This document shows, piece after piece, positions 29,742 through 38,435 of a stretch of 64,000 nucleotides of DNA; within the stretch, counting starts at the first letter, position 1, and every line of letters begins with the position of its first letter. Under the pieces are notes generated by a model. That model worked only from the letters and a program-made list of their open reading frames with translations, was not told the origin of the DNA and ran no database searches. The position numbers and the translations under genes are program-made. The stretch is from Modestobacter italicus. GTDB lineage: Bacteria; Actinomycetota; Actinomycetes; Mycobacteriales; Geodermatophilaceae. Location of the stretch: NCBI RefSeq assembly GCF_019799965.1, contig NZ_JABGCJ010000005.1, positions 310,001 through 374,000 on the forward strand, given 5' to 3'.

Positions 29742-30583
29742 GCCTCCCGGCTCCGGCGCTCGTGCAGCCGGAGCCGGGCGAGCAGGTCGGCGACCAGCAG
29801 GCGGAGGTCGACGTCGGTGCACACCCGGCGTCCCGGCTGGTCCGGGGACTCCGTCCACGTGCAGGCCACGTCGTCGAGGGCAGTGACCAGGACCGGAGGG
29901 CTGTCACCGAGCGGCCAGGTCTCCCCCTGCTCCACGAAGTCGGGGACCGGCAGCTCGACGTACTGCTGCCACAGCCAGGCACCCAGCCGCCCGGCGCCGC
30001 CCACGTCCTGCTCCAGCTCCGCCACCGAGTACGTGCAGCGCCGGTAGGTCTCCAGCGGGAACTGCGAGATCGCCAGGTCGTCGCGGGCGAGCACCTCGCG
30101 GGCGGCCTCGGCGTCGGTGTCCCGGTTGTACTCGAACGCGTCGGCCTCCAGCGCCCCACCGACCCAGACCAGGGTCAACCGGGCGGCGATGTCCGGGGCC
30201 TGCCGCAGCGCCTGGGCGACGTTGGTCAGCGGGCCCGCACAGACCAGGAAGAGCGGCAGCGGGTCGTCCCGCCGCGCCTCGGCGACGATGGCGTCCGCCG
30301 CCGCCGACGAGGTGTCACCGCCGCCGATCGGCACGTCGCACCCGGCGGCCACCACCGGCCGCTGGGTGCCCACCAGCTCGACCAGCTCCTGCGCGCGCCG
30401 GGCGCCGGCGGCTGCCGTGCCCTCGGGCGGCCCGAACCGCGGGCTGAGGTGCGAGCTGGTCACCGCCACCACCCGGTTGGCAGCGCTGAGCAGGTGGTGG
30501 GCCAGGGCGACCAGGCCGTCGGGGTCACCGTTCCAGTCGTTGTCGACGACGACGCGGCAGCATTGGGTGATGCGCAGGGACAC
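29738..30583 (-). CDS. Nucleoside-hydrolase (IUNH)-like protein
   Basis: The 281-residue product opens with VVVDNDWNGDPDGLVALAHHL, resembling the Ca2+-binding aspartate cluster at the N-terminus of inosine-uridine nucleoside hydrolases. It continues with LFLVCAGPLTNVAQAL and LTLVWVGGA, which fit that fold. The classical DTDPGxDD is altered, so substrate specificity may differ. The GTG at 30583 follows GGAGGA by 6 nt. It is the last gene of the minus-strand transporter-glycosidase operon, 16 bp after GH43, an unusual partner for rhamnosidases. N-riboside hydrolysis or another glycoside cleavage is inferred. Confidence 0.78.
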   Translation of the reverse strand: MSLRITQCCRVVVDNDWNGDPDGLVALAHHLLSAANRVVAVTSSHLSPRFGPPEGTAAAGARRAQELVELVGTQRPVVAAGCDVPIGGGDTSSAAADAIVAEARRDDPLPLFLVCAGPLTNVAQALRQAPDIAARLTLVWVGGALEADAFEYNRDTDAEAAREVLARDDLAISQFPLETYRRCTYSVAELEQDVGGAGRLGAWLWQQYVELPVPDFVEQGETWPLGDSPPVLVTALDDVACTWTESPDQPGRRVCTDVDLRLLVADLLARLRLHERRSREA

Positions 30584-30599
30584 GTGCTTCCTCCAGTGC

Positions 30600-32096
30600 T
30601 CAGACGGTGGGGACGGCGGCCGGGTCGTCGGCACCGCAGTAGCGGAACGAGCGCACGACGACCGACCCGGCCGCGCACCAGACGCCGAGCATCCGGCCGG
30701 TCATCCCACCGGCCACCTCGGTCGAGACGTACCGGCCGTCGATCCGGCCGAGCTCGGTGAACCCGCCCTGGGCGTCCACGACCCCGGCGACCAGTTGGTC
30801 CGGCCCCAGCGCGGTGGAGGAGAAGTGGCCCTCCGCCGGGACGGCCCGGATCTCCAGCACCACGTCCCCGGCCGGGACGGCGGCCTCACCCAGCAGCTGC
30901 CGGAGCGGGCCGACCTGGACGATCGCCTGCACCACGTCCCCGGCGACCTGGAGGTCGATGCGGTGGCGGGGGTCCATCCGCACGGACAGGCCACCGACGC
31001 CGTCGCCGTCCGCGGCCACGACCGCCCGGGCCCGGCAGTACAGGTGCTCCTGCCGGCGGCCGGCGAAGGTCGCGTCGTCCGAGGCCGGGTCGGCTGCCGC
31101 GGCGGTCAGCCGCCAGCCACCCTCGCCCCGGGTGAGCAGGTCGCCGGGGAACCGGCGCGGCGACACCCAGGTGACCGGCAGCCCGGCGCCGGCCAGCTCC
31201 TCGACCGCGACCGGCCCGGCGGGCGGGCTGAGCCACTCCCCCAGCCGGGGCCAGCCGTCCTCCCAGACCACCTCGGCGGCGAAGGTCTCCCTGCCCAGGA
31301 CGTGGAACTGCGGGCTGGCACCGCGCGGCCGGACGCCGTGGAAGAGGATCGCCCAGCTGCCGTCGGGGCGCTGCACCAGGTCGGCGTGGCCGGTGTTCTG
31401 CACCGGGTGCTCGACGCCGCGGTGGGTGAGCAGCGGGTTGTGCGGGCACGGCTCCCACGGCCCGGACGGCGACGGGCCGCGGGCGATCGTCGCCGCGTGG
31501 CCGCGCTCGGTGCCGCCCTCGGCGATCAGCAGGTACCACCACGAGCCGATCCGGTACAGGTGCGGACCCTCCGGGAACCGGCCCCCGGTGCCCTGCCACA
31601 CGTGCCGCCGCTCGGTGAGCGCCGCGCCCGTCCCCGGGTCGACGGCCTGCTGCACCAGCCCCGCGGGCCCACCGGCGTCGAAGCCCGCGTAGGTGACCAG
31701 CAGCGTGCCGTCGTCGTCCCAGGCGAGGTCCGGGTCGATGCCGCGGACCTCGGTCAGCCGCACCGGCTCCGACCACTCCCCCAGCGGGTCCTCGGCGTGC
31801 ACGAGCGTCTGCCAGCCGCCGTCGGCCAGGTTCGTGGTGATCATCCAGAACCGGCCGTCGTGGTGGCGCAGCGTCGGCGCGGTGATGCCACCGGACCCGG
31901 GGGCCGCCGACACGTCCAGCTGCGACGGCCGGGCCAGCACGTGCCCGACCTGCTCCCACGACACCAGGTCGGTGGAGCGGGACAGCGGCACGCCCGGGGC
32001 GTACTCGAAGCTGGAGACGACCATCCAGTAGGTGTCGCCGACCCGGCAGATGCTGGGGTCCGGGTGGAAGCCGGGGACGACCGGCGTCGGCGTCAC
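30600..32096 (-). CDS. Glycoside hydrolase family 43
   Basis: The 498-residue enzyme has the five-bladed propeller signature residues of GH43: general base in GFHPDPSICRVGDTYW, pKa-modulating Asp in GIDPDLAWDDDG and the acid Glu in FPEGPHLYRIG. A C-terminal concanavalin-like domain (GH43_C2 type) spans about residues 320-490. Family members are beta-xylosidases or alpha-L-arabinofuranosidases acting on imported oligosaccharides. No signal peptide. The GTG start overlaps the GH78 stop by 4 bp, so it is co-translated with the rhamnosidases. It may remove terminal pentoses from the same substrates. Confidence 0.9.
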   Translation of the reverse strand: MTPTPVVPGFHPDPSICRVGDTYWMVVSSFEYAPGVPLSRSTDLVSWEQVGHVLARPSQLDVSAAPGSGGITAPTLRHHDGRFWMITTNLADGGWQTLVHAEDPLGEWSEPVRLTEVRGIDPDLAWDDDGTLLVTYAGFDAGGPAGLVQQAVDPGTGAALTERRHVWQGTGGRFPEGPHLYRIGSWWYLLIAEGGTERGHAATIARGPSPSGPWEPCPHNPLLTHRGVEHPVQNTGHADLVQRPDGSWAILFHGVRPRGASPQFHVLGRETFAAEVVWEDGWPRLGEWLSPPAGPVAVEELAGAGLPVTWVSPRRFPGDLLTRGEGGWRLTAAAADPASDDATFAGRRQEHLYCRARAVVAADGDGVGGLSVRMDPRHRIDLQVAGDVVQAIVQVGPLRQLLGEAAVPAGDVVLEIRAVPAEGHFSSTALGPDQLVAGVVDAQGGFTELGRIDGRYVSTEVAGGMTGRMLGVWCAAGSVVVRSFRYCGADDPAAVPTV

Positions 32097-34729
32097 TGGT
32101 GGTCGTCGGGGTCGAAGAACAGCGCCGGCTTCTCCACCGGCGGCGGGACGGTGACCGTGCGGGTGGACGAGTGCCGGCCGGGACCGACCTCGACCGGCGC
32201 GCTGCCGTCGGGCAGCGACACCTCGGCGGTCGTGTTCGGCGGCACGGTCAGCTCCAGGGTCAGCTCGGCGCCGTCGAGGGTCCAGGAGACCGCCGCCGTC
32301 CCGTACGGCGTCTCGTGGGTCGCCGCCGCAGAGGTGAGGCCGGGGCCGGGCCGCGGTGCGACCCGCAGCCGCCGGTAGCCGGGCTCGGCCGGGGCGAGGC
32401 CGGCGACGGTGCGGTGCAGCCAGTCGGCCACCGCGCCGAGGGCGTAGTGGTTGAACGACGTCATGTCGCCGGGGTTGATCGACCCGTCGGGGAGCATGGA
32501 GTCCCAGCGCTCCCAGATCGTCGTCGCGCCCATGGTCACCGGGTACAGCCACGACGGGTTCTCCCGCTGCAGCAGCAGCTCGTAGGCGGTGGCCAGCTCC
32601 CCGGCGTTCGTCAGGGCGTCGGTGACCAGCGGCGTGCCGAGGAAGCCGCTGGCGATGTGGAACCCGTCCTTCAGCACCTGGTCGGCCAGCTGCCGGCCGG
32701 CGTGCGCCCGCTGCTCGGGGGTGAGCAGGTCGAACTCCAGGGCGAGCGCGTACGCCGTCTGCGACGGGTAGGCCACCCGGCCGTTCGGGGAGACGTACTC
32801 GGCCCGGAACCGCTCGGCCGCGCGCTCGGCGAGGTCGGCGAACCGGGCGCCGTCCCGGCCGAGCACCTCGGCGGCCTGGGCGACCGTGCGGGCCGATCGG
32901 GCGAGGTAGGCGGTGGCGACGCACTGCCAGGGGGTCCGCGCCGCGGCGGGGTTGTCCGGCGGGGCCGCCGTGTCCAGCCAGTCGCCGAAGGAGAACCCGC
33001 CCTCGGGGAAGTCCAGGGCGTCGCCGGCGCGCGCGGCGAAGGCGTCGATCCAGGCGGTCATGGACGGCCACTGGTCGACGAGCAGCCCGGCGTCCCCGGT
33101 GCGCTGGTAGAGCACCCAGGGGACGACGACGGCGGCGTCGCCCCAGCCCACCTCCGCCTGCTGCGGGAACGGCAGCAGCGGGAGGAACGGCACGTACATC
33201 GGGACGATGCCGTCGTGGTCGACCAGCTGCTCGACCGCGAGGTCGGCCAGCCAGGAGCGGAGCATCCCGGTGGTGTCGTAGAGGAACGACGCGGACGGCG
33301 CGAAGACCTGCAGGTCGCCGGTCCAGCCCAGCCGCTCGTCACGCTGCGGGCAGTCGGTCGGGACGTCGAGGAAGTTCCCGCGCATCCCCCAGACGACGTT
33401 CTCGTGCAGCCGTTCCACGTCCGGGTCGGAGCACGTGAAGGTGCCGGTGCGGCGCAGGTCGGTGTGCACGACGACGGCCTCTAGGTCATCGGCGGTCAGC
33501 TCCCCCGGCCAGCCGCTCACCTCGGCGTACCGGAAGCCGTGGAAGGTGAAGCGCGGCTCCCAGGTGCGTGGGCCCTGCCCGTCCAGCACGACGACGTCGG
33601 TGGCGTCCGCCCCGCGCAGCGGGCGGGTGCCCAGCTCGCCGTCCTCGAGCACCTCCGCGTGCCGGACGGTGACCTCGGTGCCGGCCGGCGCGTCCGGCAG
33701 CGACAGCCGGAGGCGGCCGACCAGGTTCTGGCCGAAGTCGACCAGCGTCTTCCCCGACGGTGAGGTGCTGATCTGCTGGACCGGCAGGGTCTGGGTGCGG
33801 CGCACCGGCGGGCCGGTCGGGGCCACCAGCGTCGTGACGTCCAGCGACCCGGTCTCCACCGGCGTCCAGGCACTGTCGTCGAACGCCGGCTGCGACCAGC
33901 CGGGGAGCTCGCGGCTCGCGTCGAAGGTCTCACCGGCGTAGAGCCCGGCCCGGGTGAGCGGGCTGGGCGCCGAGCGCCAGGAGCCGTCGGTGGTGACCAC
34001 GGTGCGGCTGCCGTCGGGGTGCTCGACCTCCAGCTGGACGAAGGCGCCGGTCCGGTCGCCGTAGAAGGCCCGTTTGCCGGTGAAACCCAGCGGGCCGGCG
34101 AACCAGCCCTGGGCCAGGTGCACGCCGAGCGCGTTGGCGCCCTCGGTGAGCAGCGCCGTGACGTCGTGGGTCTGGTAGCGCAGCCGGTGGTGGTAGCTGG
34201 TCCAGCCCGGCGCCAGCACGTGGTCGCCGACGACCGACCCGTTCAGCTCGGCCTCGTAGACCCCCTGCGCGGTGGCGTACAGCCGGGCCCGGGTGACCGG
34301 CTGGTCCAGCACGAACTCCCGGCGCAGCAGCGCAGCCGGCTCGTCGCCGGAGTCGGCGGGGAGCACCGGGTGGACGAGCACCGCCGTCCAGTCCGTGGTC
34401 CCGAGGAGCCCGGCCTCCACGACCGTGTCCTCGCTCCAGGCCGACGGCTCACCGGCGCTCTCGCCCCAGACCCGGACGCGGACCGAGCGCCGCTCCCGGC
34501 TGCTCAGCGGCGGCGCTCCCCACGCCACGAGCACCGACTCGTCGGACCCGACCCGGCCCGACGACCAGGCCGGGCCGTCCTCGGGTGCGATCTCCAGCTC
34601 GTACGCGGCCTGCCGCCAGCCGTCGAGCTCGGTCCGGGAGACCCAGGACAGTCGCGGCCGCGTCTCGCCGATGCCCAGCGGCTCGCGGTGGTGCTCGACG
34701 GTGACGGGGAGGACGGTCAGGTCGCTCAT
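32093..34729 (-). CDS. Alpha-L-rhamnosidase, GH78 (copy 1)
   Basis: The 878-residue protein has the GH78 domain order: N-terminal Ig-like, jelly-roll (ATAQGVYEAELNGSVVGD), then an (alpha/alpha)6 barrel with DVPTDCPQRDERLGWTGD containing catalytic-site acidic residues, GATTIWERWDS and SFNHYALGAV. A C-terminal beta domain follows. It hydrolyses terminal alpha-L-rhamnose from glycosides such as rutin, naringin or saponins. No signal peptide, so it is cytoplasmic. ATGA overlap with copy 2 upstream and GTGA overlap with GH43 downstream show tight operon organisation. Confidence 0.93.
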   Translation of the reverse strand: MSDLTVLPVTVEHHREPLGIGETRPRLSWVSRTELDGWRQAAYELEIAPEDGPAWSSGRVGSDESVLVAWGAPPLSSRERRSVRVRVWGESAGEPSAWSEDTVVEAGLLGTTDWTAVLVHPVLPADSGDEPAALLRREFVLDQPVTRARLYATAQGVYEAELNGSVVGDHVLAPGWTSYHHRLRYQTHDVTALLTEGANALGVHLAQGWFAGPLGFTGKRAFYGDRTGAFVQLEVEHPDGSRTVVTTDGSWRSAPSPLTRAGLYAGETFDASRELPGWSQPAFDDSAWTPVETGSLDVTTLVAPTGPPVRRTQTLPVQQISTSPSGKTLVDFGQNLVGRLRLSLPDAPAGTEVTVRHAEVLEDGELGTRPLRGADATDVVVLDGQGPRTWEPRFTFHGFRYAEVSGWPGELTADDLEAVVVHTDLRRTGTFTCSDPDVERLHENVVWGMRGNFLDVPTDCPQRDERLGWTGDLQVFAPSASFLYDTTGMLRSWLADLAVEQLVDHDGIVPMYVPFLPLLPFPQQAEVGWGDAAVVVPWVLYQRTGDAGLLVDQWPSMTAWIDAFAARAGDALDFPEGGFSFGDWLDTAAPPDNPAAARTPWQCVATAYLARSARTVAQAAEVLGRDGARFADLAERAAERFRAEYVSPNGRVAYPSQTAYALALEFDLLTPEQRAHAGRQLADQVLKDGFHIASGFLGTPLVTDALTNAGELATAYELLLQRENPSWLYPVTMGATTIWERWDSMLPDGSINPGDMTSFNHYALGAVADWLHRTVAGLAPAEPGYRRLRVAPRPGPGLTSAAATHETPYGTAAVSWTLDGAELTLELTVPPNTTAEVSLPDGSAPVEVGPGRHSSTRTVTVPPPVEKPALFFDPDDHQ

Positions 34730-37374
34730 GCGGGCTGCTCCAGGGTGGTCGTGAACGTGTGCTCGCCGGGCCCGGCGGATGACGTGGTGCCGTCGGGCAG
34801 GACGACCGTGGCCGCCGTACCGGCCGGGACGACGACGCGCAGCGAGAGCACGCCGTCGGCGATGGCCCAGGCGGAGGAGATCCGGCCGTACGGCGACTCG
34901 TGCGCGGCCTCGGCGCGGGTGAGTCCGCCGCCGGGCCGGGGCTGGACGCGGAACCGCCGGTACGCGGGCTCCAGCGGTTCGATGCCCGCGGCGTACCGGT
35001 GCAGGAAGGAGACGACCGCGCCCTTGCTGTAGTGGTTCAGCGACTCGTGCGGCACGCCGTCGGCGTCCACACCGTCCCATCGCTCCCACACCGTGGTCGC
35101 CCCGCGGTCGATCATCGTCAGCCAGGACGGCTCGGTGTCGGTGAGCAGCAGCTCGTAGGCGACGTCGAGGTGCCCGGTGTCGGCGAGCACCGGCAGCAGG
35201 TACGGCGTGGCCAGGAAGCCGGTGCCCAGGTGGGTGGCGGCCTTGCGGACCAGCTCGACCAGCCGTTCCGCGACGGCCGACCGCAGGTCGGCCGGCACCA
35301 GGTCGAAGGCGAGCGCGCGCACGTGGTCGGCCTGGGTGTCGCAGGTCAACCGCCCCTCGGCGTCCAGGTACTCCGCCTGCCAGGCGGCCCGCGCCCCGGC
35401 GGCCAGCCCGGCGTAGCGGTCGGCGTCCCCCGGGCGGCCCAGGACCCCGGCGATCCGGCTCAGCAGGCCGGCGCTGTGCGCGTAGTACGCCGTCGCCACC
35501 TCGCCCTTGTCGGCCGCCGCGAAGGCGGCGAAGTCGCCGACGTCCTCCCCGGGCACCAGCCACTCGCCCCAGTGGAAGCCGGTGTCCCAGAGGAACTGCT
35601 CGTGCGGCGCGGGCTCCGGCTGGCGGGCGGCCCGCTGCGGGTGTCGCTGGTCCCGGGCCATCCGCTCGACCCGGTCCAGCCAGCGGACCATCGTCGGCCA
35701 GAGCTCGGCCAGCACCTGCTCGTCGCCGTAGGCGCGGTACAGCTCCCAGGGCACGATGACCGCGGCGTCCCCCCACCCGGCCGAGCCGTTCAGGAAGGCG
35801 ACCGGGCTCTGCCGCCCCTCGGCCCGGGCGCTCGGGCTGATGTTGGCGACCGTGCCGTCGGGCCACTGGTCGGCGGCCACATCGCGCAGCCACTTGGTGG
35901 AGAACCCGGCGACGTCGTACAGGAACGCGGCGGTCGGCACGAACAGCTGCCAGTCGCCGGTCCAGCCGGCGCGCTCGCGGTGCGGGCAGTCGGTGGGGAC
36001 ATCGCAGGCGTTGGCCCGCAGGCTCCACACGGCCGCCTCGTGCAGCCGGTCGAGGCGCTCGTCGCTGCAGGTGAACCAGCCGGTGCGGCGCAGGTCGGTG
36101 TGCACGACGACGCCGCGGACGTCGTCGGCGGCGAGCTCGCCGGGGTGGCCCTCGATCCGTACGTACCGGAAGCCGTGCGTCGTCCGCCGCGGCTCGAACA
36201 CCTCACCCGGCACGCCGGCCGAGACCACCTGGTCCACCTGGCCGGCCGGCAGCGGCTCGGGCAGGAAGGGCACGGCCGGGCCCAGGTGGTCGGTGGTGAC
36301 GTCGCCGTCGGGGCCGAGCCACTCGCCGTGGGTCAGCGTGAGGGTGGTGTTCGCCGGCCCCAGGTCGGTGAGCCGCACCCAGCCGTTGACGTTCTGGCCC
36401 AGGTCGACGACGTGCGCCCCGCTCGGCAGCCGGGTCACCGACACCGGGGTGAGCTCCTGGACCCGGCGCACCGGCGGGGCCGGGGAGTCGACGAGCCCGG
36501 CGTAGCCGTGCTGGACGACGCCCACCGGCGCCCAGGCGGCGTCGTCGAAGCCGGGGGCGTCCCAGCCGCGCGGCAGGCGCCGCAGGTCCACCCGCTCGCC
36601 GGCGATCAGGTCGGCGGCCACCACGTGGCCCTCGGCGCTGCGCCAGCCCGGCCCGGTGCCGACGACGGTGACGCTGCCGTCGTCGTACACCAGGTGCAGC
36701 TGGGCGAGCAGCGCGAGCCGGTCGCCCCACTGGTCGGCGGCGCGGAGGATGCCGATCTGGCCGCGGAACCAGCCGTCGGCCAGCACGACGGACAACGCGT
36801 TGCGGCCGGGCCGGACGGCGGCGGTGACGTCGAGGGTCTGCACCTGCAGCCGGACGTCGTACTGGGTGAACCCGGGGGTCAGCTCGGCGTCCCCGGCGCG
36901 CGTCCCGTTGAGGAATGCCTCGTAGACGCCCTGGGCGGTGGCGTGCAGCCGGGCGGAGACCACTGGCCGGTCGACGTCGAACTCGTACCGCAGCAGCGCG
37001 GCCGGCCGCTCCCCCGGCGGCCCGGCGGGCATCTCCCCCGGCTCGACCCAGGAGGCCTGCCAGTCCTCGGCCCACAGCAGACCGGTCTCGAACCAGCTCG
37101 CCGCGGACGGCTCGCTCTCCCCGAGGTCGGTGCGCACCTGCACCCGCCACTGCACCCGCTCCCCGGAGGCCAGCGGTGGGCCGACATAGGGCACGAGCAG
37201 GCTCCGGTCGCCGTCCACCCAGCCGGTGTCCCAGCCGTTGTCGGTGGTGATCCGGGAGGCCAGCTGCTCCCGGGCGCCGGCCGGGAGCCACCAGGACAAC
37301 CGTGGCGTGGTGGTGCGGATGCCCAGCGGTGCGTCCAGGTGCTCGACGCGCAGGGCGTGCGGTGCCGCGGTCAT
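34726..37374 (-). CDS. Alpha-L-rhamnosidase, GH78 (copy 2)
   Basis: The 882-residue paralogue of the downstream GH78 keeps the same domains and motifs (ATAQGVYEAFLNGTRAGD, DVPTDCPHRERAGWTGD, GATTVWERWDGV, SLNHYSKGAV). The catalytic-region loop is one residue shorter (PHRERAGW versus PQRDERLGW), so the two copies probably differ in aglycone or linkage preference. There is no signal peptide. The ATG at 37374 follows GAGAGG. It begins 41 bp after the ABC ATPase gene. Both copies being intracellular implies import of intact rhamnosides by the adjacent transporter. Confidence 0.93.
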   Translation of the reverse strand: MTAAPHALRVEHLDAPLGIRTTTPRLSWWLPAGAREQLASRITTDNGWDTGWVDGDRSLLVPYVGPPLASGERVQWRVQVRTDLGESEPSAASWFETGLLWAEDWQASWVEPGEMPAGPPGERPAALLRYEFDVDRPVVSARLHATAQGVYEAFLNGTRAGDAELTPGFTQYDVRLQVQTLDVTAAVRPGRNALSVVLADGWFRGQIGILRAADQWGDRLALLAQLHLVYDDGSVTVVGTGPGWRSAEGHVVAADLIAGERVDLRRLPRGWDAPGFDDAAWAPVGVVQHGYAGLVDSPAPPVRRVQELTPVSVTRLPSGAHVVDLGQNVNGWVRLTDLGPANTTLTLTHGEWLGPDGDVTTDHLGPAVPFLPEPLPAGQVDQVVSAGVPGEVFEPRRTTHGFRYVRIEGHPGELAADDVRGVVVHTDLRRTGWFTCSDERLDRLHEAAVWSLRANACDVPTDCPHRERAGWTGDWQLFVPTAAFLYDVAGFSTKWLRDVAADQWPDGTVANISPSARAEGRQSPVAFLNGSAGWGDAAVIVPWELYRAYGDEQVLAELWPTMVRWLDRVERMARDQRHPQRAARQPEPAPHEQFLWDTGFHWGEWLVPGEDVGDFAAFAAADKGEVATAYYAHSAGLLSRIAGVLGRPGDADRYAGLAAGARAAWQAEYLDAEGRLTCDTQADHVRALAFDLVPADLRSAVAERLVELVRKAATHLGTGFLATPYLLPVLADTGHLDVAYELLLTDTEPSWLTMIDRGATTVWERWDGVDADGVPHESLNHYSKGAVVSFLHRYAAGIEPLEPAYRRFRVQPRPGGGLTRAEAAHESPYGRISSAWAIADGVLSLRVVVPAGTAATVVLPDGTTSSAGPGEHTFTTTLEQPA

Positions 37375-37415
37375 GGTGCCTCTCGGGGTGGTGGAACGGA
37401 GCGCCGGCCTCGGCA

Positions 37416-38435
37416 TCAGAGCGAGGGCACCCGCTCGGCGTGGTGGCAGGCCGTGGAGCTCTGGTCGATGAGCCGCAGCGGCGGGCGCTGCTCGACGCAG
37501 ACGTCGGTCGACAGTGGGCAGCGCGGCACGAACGGGCAGCCGGTCGCCCCCGGCGACGCCGTGCTGGCCGCGCCGAAGCCGGCCGCCTCCCGGGCGTTGC
37601 GCCGGGCAGCCTGCTCGCCCGGTCGGGGCACCGGCGCAGCGGCGGTCAGCGCCAGGGTGTACGGGTGCCGCGGCGTCAGGCCCACCGCCTCGGCCGGGCC
37701 GGACTCCATCACCTGGCCGCGGTAGAGCACCACCGTGCGCTGCGACAGGAACCGCACCACACCCAGGTCGTGCGCGATGAACAGCAGCGACAGGCCGCGC
37801 TGGTCGCGCAGGTCGGCGAGCAGGTTGAGCACCTGCGCCTGGGTCGAGAGGTCCAGTGCCGAGACCGGCTCGTCCAGCACGATCACCTTCGGGTCGCAGA
37901 CCAGCGCCCGGGCGATGGCGATGCGCTGCCGCTGCCCGCCGGAGAACTGCGTCGGGTAGCGGTCGACGGCGTCCCCGGGCAACCCCACGGACTCCAGCCC
38001 GGACCGTGCCCTCTGCAGGGCCTCGGCACCCGTCACGCCCATCAACCGCAGCGGCTCGACCAGGGTCTGGCCGATCGTCCGCGTCGGGTTGAGCGAGGAG
38101 TACGGGTCCTGGAAGACCACCCGCAGATCGGCCACCCGGCGGCTGCGCTCCCGCAGCGACATGCCGGTGATGTCCTGCCCGTGCACGCGGACCGTGCCGG
38201 CGGACGGCGGCTGGAGGCCCAGCACCGCCTTGCCGATCGTGGACTTGCCCGACCCCGACTCCCCGACGAGGCCGAGCGTCTCGCCGGGGGCGATCTCGAA
38301 GCTGACCCGGTCGACGGCCGGCGGGCTGCTGCGCGCCTTCCGCCCGCGCCCGTAGCGGACGACCAGGTCCCGCACCTCGAGCGCGGGAGCCGGCAGGACG
38401 GACGACGCGGCAGCAGCTCCGGCAGGGGCGGTCAT
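37416..38435 (-). CDS. ABC transporter ATP-binding protein (OppF/DppF type)
   Basis: The 339-residue ATPase has Walker A GLVGESGSGKST, Q-loop VVFQDPYSSLNP, signature FSGGQRQRIAIARAL, Walker B VIVLDEPVSALD and the H-loop in FIAHDLGVV. It also has the C-terminal oligopeptide-transporter extension with a cysteine pattern (CPFVPRCPLSTDVC). It energises import with the permease-ATPase fusion encoded just upstream (ATGA overlap). Family 5-type transporters carry peptides, nickel or, in actinobacteria, often oligosaccharides and glycosides. The rhamnosidase neighbours favour glycosides. Confidence 0.92.
   Translation of the reverse strand: MTAPAGAAAASSVLPAPALEVRDLVVRYGRGRKARSSPPAVDRVSFEIAPGETLGLVGESGSGKSTIGKAVLGLQPPSAGTVRVHGQDITGMSLRERSRRVADLRVVFQDPYSSLNPTRTIGQTLVEPLRLMGVTGAEALQRARSGLESVGLPGDAVDRYPTQFSGGQRQRIAIARALVCDPKVIVLDEPVSALDLSTQAQVLNLLADLRDQRGLSLLFIAHDLGVVRFLSQRTVVLYRGQVMESGPAEAVGLTPRHPYTLALTAAAPVPRPGEQAARRNAREAAGFGAASTASPGATGCPFVPRCPLSTDVCVEQRPPLRLIDQSSTACHHAERVPSL

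Noticed and set aside
30541..30575. A sixth IclR-type site near a CATTGGG sequence
   Set aside because: Half-sites do not match TGCC/GGCA in the right register and it lies within coding sequence.
34900..37725. 941-codon plus-strand frame
   Set aside because: It is antisense to the second GH78 gene, with no recognisable domain.
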